Source of the DNA: Deltaproteobacteria bacterium
Lineage (GTDB): Bacteria > UBA10199 > JACPAL01 > GCA-016699445
Direction: 5' to 3'
Assembly: GCA_016699445.1 (NCBI GenBank)
Contig: CP064976.1
Location: forward strand, 248,001 to 312,000
DNA: 64,000 bases
This document shows positions 6,653 to 13,785 of the stretch, in pieces (the first letter of the stretch is position 1; every line of letters begins with the position of its first letter). A program made the position numbers and the translations under genes. The notes under the pieces are model-generated. The model was not told where the DNA came from and made no database searches. It was given only the letters and a program-made list of their open reading frames with translations.

Positions 6653-9600
6653 GGAGCAACCACCGCTACTAGCATCAGCATGTGGGCCAATATCTGGAGG
6701 TACAGAATCACCAGCACTACCGCCTGCTCCACCAACACCACCTGTTCCTAAACTACCTCCAGAAGCACCTGAACCAGAACCACCAGCATCCCCACCAGAT
6801 CCCGAGACACCACTGACTCCACCAGAACCGGAACTACCTCCACTTCCAGGAGGAGGTGGGGTACTTACATGGACAAGTAGCGATCGATCTACGATATAAG
6901 TACCTGATTGAGCCCTTACAGTAATGCCATAATTAATTGGTAAAAATGTTGAAGGGATATGAATATCTAAACTTCTCGATGTAATATCCAAAGGTACAAC
7001 TGTGCTCATTGCTGGGATAGTTAAAGAACCTGTCATCTCAGTGCCAATTAATGAAATGGCAACACTATCTGAAATTCCAGACCTTGCTATTGAAAATGGA
7101 ACACTCACATTTCCGCCAATTAAAGCTGAAACTTCAGGACCACTATCCCCACTTGTGACGTCCAAATTAAATGAAAGCGTTGGAGCCCCAAGGCCCATTA
7201 AATCAATTGTACTCGTTGGAGCACTCGGATCATTACTTACTATAGAAATACTACCCGTATAAGAACGTGCGGCAATTGGATTGAATCCTACCCTCACATC
7301 ACAGGATTGAGTCGGTGCATAATCAAGAGTTGTATCACAAAAAGATTCTATTGAAAAAGCTGGGTCAGAACCTGGAGATAAGCTAACACTGGTTAATCGA
7401 AGATTAGAATTACCCGTGTTGCGTATACGAAAAGTGCGACTGCCTAACGAGCCAATAGGGGTTTCACTAAAATCTAGAAGTGTCCCTCTAGTATTTTCGA
7501 CAACCAAATGTGGCGCAGTAGCTGTACCTGAAAAAGCGATAGTTTTTGTAGAATGTGAAAAACCTGTTCTCAAAAAGCCAATAGTTACATCACCACTCAC
7601 AGGATCTGTTGATGATGATGAAAAGTGAACAGTGACGTCGCAAGAGCCTCCACCGGCATAAAAACCCGCACATGGTGGGGTTAAACAACTGTCTGTTATA
7701 TAAGACCCTGCAGTTAAAGTTGTAAAACAACCACTAGCCCCAATATCCACACCGCCAAAGCTTGGGGTAGACAGATCAATAGAAACTGGATTTGGAGAAG
7801 TATTAGTAATTGTAAAGCTTCTAGACTCAACGTCACCAATTCTAGGACTAAAAGACAGAGAGTTCTCACTTAATGTAATACTATCATCTAAGGTTACTGT
7901 TGGTGTTGTCACTACCACTGCTGTACCGCTTAAATTAACACGTATCGGGCTATTCATAGCTGTCGATCTAATAACTAACTGAGCAGACTTGGATCCACTC
8001 GTTGTTGGTGTAAAATTAATACTAAAAGCACATGATGTTCTCGAAGCTAACAAAGTAGATGTACATAACGATAAGGGAGTGACTAATGTGAATTGAGTAG
8101 AATCAATCCCTTCTATAGTAATGCCACTAAAGCTAGTGCCTTCTATTGTGACACTTTGGGAACCACTAGCTGTCATTGTTAATCTTCTAGACCGAGTGGA
8201 ACCCGCAGGAATATTTGTACCAAATGATAACGAAGTAGCGCTAACACTCATAATATTTCCGGCCTCATAAGCACCTGCATCACAACGATCAGATTGAGGT
8301 CGAGGAAATAACCTGGCATCTGTAGATGGGCATGCTTGACCACTAGGTAGAGTGCTAGAATCAAATGACACCAAGTCAAAAGCAGGACTGCCTTGAGCTA
8401 ATGCATGTGTATAAATAATACCTGAGCTTCCATTTTGAGCTAGTGGTAGAAGCAATGGATCTACATCACGTCTATCATTTTTAGAACCATCAAAAACACT
8501 AACACAGGAGCTATCACTAGAAATATTATTACCAAGAGAAGTAAATATTCTCGTCGTACCTACGGAAAGACCACAATTTTCATTTATGGAACTATATGTA
8601 ACACTATTATTGGACAATATGGAATTCTGAATTTTAAAGATTCCAGGATTTCTTAAATCAACAGAACTAGCATTGGAACCATTGGCAATTCCTGCACCAG
8701 AAAGGTTTGAAGTATTGAAGGCTATTGTTGAATTCAAAACAGTAACACTTGCATCAGACGAATTATAAATACCACCACCTTGTCCTGCACCTGGACTGGA
8801 ATAAATAGAACCTCCGTGAGAGGGATCAACAACAATACCAGATACACCGTTACCACTAATTGTTCCGTTAACTATGGATAAAATCGCATGATCATGATTG
8901 TAGACACCTCCACCAAAACGGTTTGTAGAATTACCATTGATCGTTACATTAGCTAAAGTTGAAGTAGCCGCACTAAAAATGTTACAAAGCCCACCACCAC
9001 TAATATCCTTATCACTAGGTTCAGTTACATTTAAAGCTCTAACCTCAGATAAATGACTAGGGTCAGTATTTGTCGCTGAATTACTTGCCATAGATAGATC
9101 AGAAGCATTCAAAAAGCCTTCATTACGAATACCGCCTCCACAGCCTTGTTCAGTATGATTATTGGCAATTTGAACTCCATGAATTTCGACATGAGCTCCT
9201 GCAGCTACATAAATACCTCCACCACCTGGAGCACCGACCCACCCATTTTGAATACGCAAATCTCTAAATATAACAGTTCCTGCCAATACATGAAAAACAC
9301 GGTCATGAATAGTTGATGAAACTATTGTACGATCCCATCCAGCTCCAATGATTGTTAATGTTTTTCCAGGCTGATTAATATCAAAATCACCATTACTATT
9401 TTGATCTTCGTTAGTGGTAGGATTTTGTACTAAATAAGTATCAGCAGCCAAAGTAATCGTATTAACAGGCTCTGAACTTTCACGACTTTGGGTAATAGCT
9501 GCTCGGAGAGAAGTACAGACATGACTAGTGTCACAAGTACCTACAGAATCACCCAAAACATTTACAGTGTAGTTTATTGCAAATGCCTTAGCAGAAAAAG

Positions 9601-9661
9601 TAATACTCATAACAAACAACCATGTACTTAAACATCTCAATAATATTTTTCTCTTATTCAT
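6626..9661 (-). CDS. Secreted right-handed beta-helix / choice-of-anchor surface protein
   Basis: 1011 residues. A signal peptide is clear (basic MNKRK, then 'LSTWLFVMSITFSAKAFA'). Residues about 32-70 hold the 'CTSLRAAI' motif found at the start of surface parallel beta-helix proteins. Residues about 80-390 are a Gly/Asn-rich beta-helix with many 'GGGIYN' turns. Next comes a choice-of-anchor Q segment ('GSPAFDLVS', 'DARLFPRPQSDRCDAGAYEAG'), then three choice-of-anchor D (Hydin-like) repeats, each with 'F-x-x-x-x-x-G-S-x-x-R-x-x-x-x-x-N' and 'C-x-x-x-x-x-F-x-P'. Residues about 935-1000 are a Pro/Gly/Ser linker. The protein ends 'GGCSCHVTPEMY'; the GCxC resembles the core of MYXO-CTERM sorting tails, but no transmembrane segment or basic end follows. 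Probably cell-surface; function unknown. Confidence 0.8.
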   Translation of the reverse strand: MNKRKILLRCLSTWLFVMSITFSAKAFAINYTVNVLGDSVGTCDTSHVCTSLRAAITQSRESSEPVNTITLAADTYLVQNPTTNEDQNSNGDFDINQPGKTLTIIGAGWDRTIVSSTIHDRVFHVLAGTVIFRDLRIQNGWVGAPGGGGIYVAAGAHVEIHGVQIANNHTEQGCGGGIRNEGFLNASDLSMASNSATNTDPSHLSEVRALNVTEPSDKDISGGGLCNIFSAATSTLANVTINGNSTNRFGGGVYNHDHAILSIVNGTISGNGVSGIVVDPSHGGSIYSSPGAGQGGGIYNSSDASVTVLNSTIAFNTSNLSGAGIANGSNASSVDLRNPGIFKIQNSILSNNSVTYSSINENCGLSVGTTRIFTSLGNNISSDSSCVSVFDGSKNDRRDVDPLLLPLAQNGSSGIIYTHALAQGSPAFDLVSFDSSTLPSGQACPSTDARLFPRPQSDRCDAGAYEAGNIMSVSATSLSFGTNIPAGSTRSRRLTMTASGSQSVTIEGTSFSGITIEGIDSTQFTLVTPLSLCTSTLLASRTSCAFSINFTPTTSGSKSAQLVIRSTAMNSPIRVNLSGTAVVVTTPTVTLDDSITLSENSLSFSPRIGDVESRSFTITNTSPNPVSIDLSTPSFGGVDIGASGCFTTLTAGSYITDSCLTPPCAGFYAGGGSCDVTVHFSSSSTDPVSGDVTIGFLRTGFSHSTKTIAFSGTATAPHLVVENTRGTLLDFSETPIGSLGSRTFRIRNTGNSNLRLTSVSLSPGSDPAFSIESFCDTTLDYAPTQSCDVRVGFNPIAARSYTGSISIVSNDPSAPTSTIDLMGLGAPTLSFNLDVTSGDSGPEVSALIGGNVSVPFSIARSGISDSVAISLIGTEMTGSLTIPAMSTVVPLDITSRSLDIHIPSTFLPINYGITVRAQSGTYIVDRSLLVHVSTPPPPGSGGSSGSGGVSGVSGSGGDAGGSGSGASGGSLGTGGVGGAGGSAGDSVPPDIGPHADASSGGCSCHVTPEMY

Positions 9662-9868
9662 AGTCTTTCCTTAATAATAAATGCGGCAAAAATTGCCGAC
9701 TTAGCTTCTTAATAAAGCTTTATTTGTTTAACTTCTGAACAAATGCATTCTTCATACCAAAGGAATCAGCTTATTTGATTCTCGACTGAGAGGTCCAAGG
9801 AAGTTCGTAAGGAATTGATAAAAGTGTTTGCAGGTTAGAAAACAAACCCTATCAATAGATGAAAATAA
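9662..9868 (-). other. Leader region of the beta-helix gene with small hairpin
   Basis: 207 bases without a gene. The only structure seen is CGGCAA-AAA-TTGCCG at 9684-9698, which would form a 6-bp hairpin about 23 bases before the start codon. No riboswitch consensus was recognised. Confidence 0.4.
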
Positions 9869-10516
9869 CTAATGAAGAACAACAACTTCAGGCTTAGAAA
9901 AGCTTGAGAGAAGCTTTGTGAAAAGTTTTACTTCATTATCCTCTTTTTTGAGTTTGGCCAGAGACAAAGCCTTTTCCAAATAAATCCGGCAATTTTCAGG
10001 CTCAAAATTTCTCGCCAAAAAAGCTTCAATGACATCGAGATTAATGTTTTGAGAAGATGACATTTCCGAAAAATTCCCGTTCATGGATTTTTGAAACATC
10101 TCTAAGGATTTTTTGCGATCCCCTTTTCTTAAATACGCAATCGCCATCATCGCATGGGCCTGATGCTCAAAAGAAGCCGAGCCCTTGACCAGATCCAATA
10201 CCTTCTTCATTTTTTTGATGGCAGAATCATACTGGGAAAATTCGTTGATCATCAGCTGTGCCATGATGAGTTTGAGAGAGGGATCATCGGGTAAAAGCTT
10301 TTCGGCCTTTTCATAATACCGCCAAGCAGCTTTATAATCTTCCCGCATTTTTTCCAAAACACCCAAGGTTGATAAAATCAACGCCTGTTCAGATGTGTCT
10401 TTAGCCTCTTCCGCTTGTTTCAAAATCTCTTTCAACAAACTCTCAGCCCCTAAAAAATCCTTCCCTTTGATTTTTTTGAGAGCTTCAAAAATTTCTCTTT
10501 TGATATTATTTTGCAA
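9869..10516 (-). CDS. TPR-repeat protein
   Basis: 215 residues of helical repeats: 'FLGAESLLKEILKQAEEA', 'ALILSTLGVLEKMREDYKAAWRYYEKAEKLLPDDPSLKLIMAQLMI', 'AHAMMAIAYLRKGDRKKSLEMFQKSM'. These fit three or four tetratricopeptide units, which usually mediate protein binding. There is no signal peptide or membrane segment, so it is probably cytoplasmic. The start overlaps the 3' end of the suhB-type gene by 11 bases, indicating co-transcription after comF and suhB. Function unknown. Confidence 0.75.
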   Translation of the reverse strand: MQNNIKREIFEALKKIKGKDFLGAESLLKEILKQAEEAKDTSEQALILSTLGVLEKMREDYKAAWRYYEKAEKLLPDDPSLKLIMAQLMINEFSQYDSAIKKMKKVLDLVKGSASFEHQAHAMMAIAYLRKGDRKKSLEMFQKSMNGNFSEMSSSQNINLDVIEAFLARNFEPENCRIYLEKALSLAKLKKEDNEVKLFTKLLSSFSKPEVVVLH

Positions 10517-11299
10517 AAGCTTTCATCCCCATTTTGACGACTTTGACCATGTCTTTATGGATCTTAGCATTAGAACAGATGATTTGTTTACCATAAAGAT
10601 CCAAAGGACTGCCATCAAACATCGAGATCGCCCCGCCCGCTTCACTCAGGATAAGACAGCCAGCAGCGATATCCCAGGGCCAAAGCTCCATCTCCCAAAA
10701 ACCCTCCAAACGACCACACGCTACATAACAAATATCAATAGCCGCAGCCCCCATGCGACGAATGCCTTGAGCACGCTTCAAAAAGTTTTCCAGATGATTG
10801 AGATTATTATTTTTGACCACTTGGACATTGTAAGCAAAGCCCGTCCCCAAAAGACTCCGTTTGAGCTCAGTAATAGCCGACACATGAATTCTCTTTCCAT
10901 TGAGCCATGCACCCTGCCCTTTGATTCCTGTAAAAAGCTCATTATGAATCGGATTAAACACCACGCCTAAAACAACCTCACCCTGATACTCCAAACCAAT
11001 CGACACACAAAAAGAAGGAAAAGCATGGGCATAGTTTGTCGTGCCGTCCAATGGGTCTATGATCCATTTATAATCGGACTTTTTATTATGAGCGCCAAAC
11101 TCTTCGGTCAGAAAATCATGATCCGGAAAGGCTTTTGAAATAATCGATACAATCTTTTTTCACAAGCCTTATCAACTTCGGTCACAAGATTGATTTCACC
11201 TTTAAATTGAATGTTATGTTTTTTCCCAAAACCTTTTTTTTGCAGGGCACCAGCGGCCTTGGCAGCTTGAACAGCGACAGATAATAGTTTTTTATTCAT
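10506..11299 (-). pseudogene. suhB: Inositol monophosphatase family protein, one frameshift
   Basis: Inositol-1-phosphatase/SuhB-type phosphatase. Metal and phosphate sites are present in order: 'LVTEVDKACEK', 'DFLTEEFG' (the E-E of motif 1), 'WIIDPLDGTTNYAHAFPSFCVSIGLE' (motif DPLDGT), 'RRMGAAAIDICYVACGRLEGFWE' and 'LWPWDIAAGCLILSEAGG' (motif WDxAAG). The frame breaks at a T6 run (11155-11160); one more base gives 'CEKKIVSIISKAFPDHDFLTEEFG' and a continuous protein of about 264 residues, the normal family length. The rest is perfectly conserved, so I favour a sequence error. It overlaps comF upstream by 4 bases and the TPR gene downstream. Confidence 0.85.
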
Positions 11300-11969
11300 G
11301 AGGCTCTCGCAATGACGAAGACGGATACTGACTTCGCTCCTTTTTTTAAAATTTGTTTTGCTGCTTCTCGTACGGTGGTGCCGGTGGTATACACATCATC
11401 GATCAAAAGCACTCTTTTTTCTAAAATTTTTTCCTGATTCTGAACACGAAAAGATCCTTTTAAATTTTCCCGACGCTCGTCACCTTTTAATTCGGACTGA
11501 GGACAGGTCTCTTTAACTTTCTTTAACAAAAAGGATCCCAATCTATCTGCCATTGTTTAGATAAATTTTTGGCTATCAATGCTGATTGATTATACCCTCT
11601 CTGGCGCAGTTTTTTGAAATGCAATGGCACCGGAATAATCAAATCGTATTGATTCTGAAACTGAGAAAAGAGTTTTGCAAAAAAGAGAGCCAGGCTTTCT
11701 TCCTTTTGAAATTTAAACTTTAAAATAAGATTTTTAAGATCGCCCGTATACAAACCTAAAGCTTTGACTTCTTCGAAAGCACTTTCATAAGTCAGACAAT
11801 CTCCACATAGATGAGGCTCATCATTATTTTTAAATGGAAATAAACACAGTGTACAGCAAGCACTTTTGAGACGTGGCCAATTTTGTTCACAGGAAAGACA
11901 AAGATCGTCTTCATCCTTGATAAAAATTTTACAAACAGGACACCGTTTAGGAAAAATCCATGACCACAT
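11296..11969 (-). pseudogene. comF: ComF family phosphoribosyltransferase-like protein, one frameshift
   Basis: ComF proteins are linked to DNA uptake; they pair an N-terminal zinc ribbon with a PRT fold. Here 'CPVCKIF', 'CLSC', 'CTLC' and 'LCGDC' supply four Cys pairs, followed by 'LILKFKFQKEE', 'YDLIIPVPLHFKKLRQRGYNQSALIAKNLS' and the PRPP-binding 'VLLIDDVYTTGTTVREAAK'. The frame changes at an A5 run (11528-11532); adding one base gives 'DWDPFLLKKVKETCPQSELKGDERRENLKGSF', as expected. I chose the ATG at 11969 because GAGG lies 7 bases upstream; the upstream ATG at 11993 lies inside the preceding ORF6N gene. Operon with suhB (4-base overlap). Confidence 0.85.
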
Positions 11970-11982
11970 TAATACCTCGCCG

Positions 11983-12492
11983 CTAAAACCCAATCCGTCT
12001 TTTGGGAGGCAATGCTGGAGGAGCCATCAATTTTCGAATGGCATCAAAAACAACTTTGAATTGATGATCATATTTATTTTCAAGAACTGCGAGTTTTCGA
12101 GCGAGATCTTTGTGGGTTGAGAGAAGCTGGCGGAATCGAACAAAAGTTCTCATAATTTCAATATTCACCTGAATGGCTCTTTCACTACTTAATACAGTCG
12201 ACAACATAGCCACACCTTGTTCGGTAAAAACGTACGGCAAATATTTTCGATACTGACCTCGACCTGGCTTTTTTAAGGTCGCAAATTGCGACCTTAAAGA
12301 TTCATATTCTTCAATGAAAGCTGAAACATAAAATCAGTAGGAAAGCGTCGTTCATTCCTCCGAACCTGCTCATTCAAGCGTTTCGTAGAAACATCATAGA
12401 GCCGAGCCAAATCCTCGTCTAAAAATCACTTTATGCCCTCGAATAAAAAGTATGATGCTTTCAAGCCTCTCAATGGGAATTATTGTTTCCAT
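11983..12492 (-). pseudogene. ORF6N-domain protein, tandem copy 1, two frameshifts
   Basis: ORF6N proteins are phage-derived putative DNA-binding proteins. With two single-base corrections (A5 12421-12425 one too many; AA 12313-12314 one short) the gene reads 'METIIPIERLESIILFIRGHKVILDEDLARLYDVSTKRLNEQVRRNERRFPTDFMFQLSFEEYESL...' and continues into 'YLPYVFTEQGVAMLSTVLSSERAIQVNIEIMRTF' and a coiled-coil tail ending 'PPALPPKRRIGF'. The start ATG has a good AGGAGG site. The last ~45 residues are nearly identical to copy 2 (12595-13107), whereas the middle differs strongly. A 27-base palindrome lies inside the middle part. It may be decayed, or broken only by sequence errors. Confidence 0.8.
12272..12298. 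repeat. 27-base odd palindrome inside ORF6N copy 1
   Basis: Arms TTTAAGGTCGCAA and TTGCGACCTTTAAA-type mirror: 13 bases left (12272-12284), a single central A at 12285, and 13 complementary bases (12286-12298). The core GGTCGCAA-W-TTGCGACC recurs in copy 2. In this gene's reading frame it encodes 'RSQFAT'. Confidence 0.85.
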
Positions 12493-12505
12493 ACTTCCTC
12501 CTTTT

Positions 12506-12588
12506 TCAGAAGGAACTCTATGCAAAATTGTTTCCAGAGTTTTGAGGCTCATAATCAATGATTTCGTCCAAAATTTGGACGGGAGAGT
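12506..12588 (-). repeat. Upstream repeat of ORF6N copy 1, with 17-base palindrome
   Basis: About 75 bases from 'GCAAAATTGTTTCCAGAG' onward are identical to the segment ahead of copy 2 (ending 13205). It includes the palindrome CGTCCAAA-A-TTTGGACG at 12565-12581. The segment lies directly upstream of the start codon, so it probably contains the promoter and an operator. Confidence 0.8.
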
Positions 12589-12594
12589 TTTATT

Positions 12595-13107
12595 TCAAAA
12601 CCCAATCCGCCTTTTGGGAGGCAATGCTGGAGGAGCCATCAATTTTCGAATGGCATCGAAAACGACTTTGAATTGATGATCATATTTATTTTCAAGAACT
12701 GCGAGTTTTCGAGCGAGGTCTTTGTGGGTCGTTAATATTTCTCTCAAACGGACAAAGGCACGTACGATTTGCACACTGGCATGTACAGCAAGCATACTAT
12801 TCAGAACACTGGCCAGCATGACGACTCCATGTTCCGTAAAAACAAAAGGCAGTGATGTGGAATGCTTTAAGTTTTTGAACCGGTCGCAATTTGCGACCAG
12901 TTCCATTTTCTCATCGGCATTACATTGAAACATAAAATCTATCGGAAAACGGTCACGATTTCTCTTAACCTGTTCATTCAAACGTTTGGTTGTCACGCCA
13001 TAAAGCCTTGCCAGATCAGAATCCAGCATTACTTTTTGGCCCCTGATCCACAAAATACTTTGTTCTATTGAACCTGTCGTTATTAAATTGTTTACATCGT
13101 CACTCAT
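12595..13107 (-). CDS. ORF6N-domain protein, tandem copy 2 (intact)
   Basis: 170 residues. Residues about 15-70 form the ORF6N domain ('ILWIRGQKVMLDSDLARLYGVTTKRLNEQVKRNRDRFPIDFMFQ'), then 'ELVANCDRFKNLKHSTSLPFVFTEHGVVMLASVLNSMLAVHASVQIVRAFVRLREIL', and a C-terminal coiled coil 'HKDLARKLAVLENKYDHQFKVVFDAIRKLM' ending 'PPALPPKRRIGF'. Such proteins occur in prophages and in scattered chromosomal islands; their targets are not known. This gene and copy 1 sit in tandem with a unit length of about 615 bases, each preceded by the same upstream repeat. The module lies between truncated lolA and comF, interrupting an otherwise housekeeping block. Confidence 0.85.
   Translation of the reverse strand: MSDDVNNLITTGSIEQSILWIRGQKVMLDSDLARLYGVTTKRLNEQVKRNRDRFPIDFMFQCNADEKMELVANCDRFKNLKHSTSLPFVFTEHGVVMLASVLNSMLAVHASVQIVRAFVRLREILTTHKDLARKLAVLENKYDHQFKVVFDAIRKLMAPPALPPKRRIGF
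12882..12898. repeat. 17-base odd palindrome inside ORF6N copy 2
   Basis: GGTCGCAA-T-TTGCGACC. Same core as in copy 1 but with the opposite central base and in another codon phase, where it encodes 'LVANCD'. Confidence 0.85.
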
Positions 13108-13115
13108 AAAGTCTC

Positions 13116-13205
13116 CTTTTTTTCAAAAGGATCCTTATGCAAAATTGTTTCCAGAGTTTTGAGGCTCATAATCAATGATTTCGTCCAAAATTTGGACGGG
13201 AGAGT
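13116..13205 (-). repeat. Upstream repeat of ORF6N copy 2, with 17-base palindrome
   Basis: Second copy of the segment at 12506-12588. It contains CGTCCAAA-A-TTTGGACG at 13182-13198 and abuts the premature end of lolA (stop at 13211). Confidence 0.8.
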
Positions 13206-13210
13206 ATGAA

Positions 13211-13785
13211 TTATGGAGCGTGGAATATTTTATCGTCGTAAGACTGATTCGTTTTGGTGTTGGAAAACTCATAAAGGGAATGGTTTCCGCTTTTGGGAAA
13301 CAGTGTCACCTCACGGACAAGAGATGTCCGAGGATCGATCGTTAAAACAATCTGTTTCATGAGAGACGATTTATTTTTGGGAATGAGTGTCAGTGTTTCA
13401 TTTTTTTCACTCACACGAAACTCTCGAGTCATCGTTCCCAAACCTCCCAAAAAGACCAAAGCCTCTCGCGAGACTTGATCATGGATATCATTATAATGCT
13501 CTACTTCTTTATCTCGCGGGCGGTAGATAGCGAGATCTTTACCATCACAAAGATACTGTCGCTCTTGAGCCCTTGATAATGGATCAAAAACTTTCCTGGA
13601 CGATCAAAAAATCAGTCGACCTTTTTCGACCACATCCCTATCCAAAATTTGAATATGAGTTTTTGAGTAAATTGAGCTTCAAAAGAGTGAGTCAACTGGT
13701 AAGTCTCTTGGACTTTTTGTGTCAAAGACCCTGCGTAAAGAGTGGATGACACCAAAAAGCATAAAAATATTATCGCAGATTTCAT
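13211..13785 (-). pseudogene. lolA: Outer-membrane lipoprotein carrier LolA, frameshifted and C-terminally cut
   Basis: Periplasmic chaperone that carries lipoproteins to the outer membrane. The ATG at 13785 overlaps the ftsK stop (ATGA), followed by a signal peptide 'KSAIIFLCFLVSSTLYA' and 'SLTQKVQETYQLTHSFEAQFTQK'. Two single-base problems (T5 13660-13664 one short, A6 13606-13611 one too many) break the frame; corrected, it reads '...THIQILDRDVVEKGRLIFDRPGK', then 'YLCDGKDLAIYRP', 'VFLGGLGTMTREFRV' and 'QIVLTIDPRTSLVREVTLFPKSGNHSLYEFSNTKTNQSYDDKIFHAP'. The family continues a little further (P-P-x-G-V-x-V/I), but here the stop falls at the junction with the ORF6N repeat, so that module appears to have removed the last residues. 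Confidence 0.8.

Noticed and set aside
9662..9868. Riboswitch in the leader of the beta-helix gene
   Set aside because: Only a small hairpin is present and no known riboswitch core was recognised.
12241..12594. CRISPR-like array in the repeat-rich ORF6N region
   Set aside because: Only two long copies are present, explained by gene duplication; no regular short repeats and spacers.
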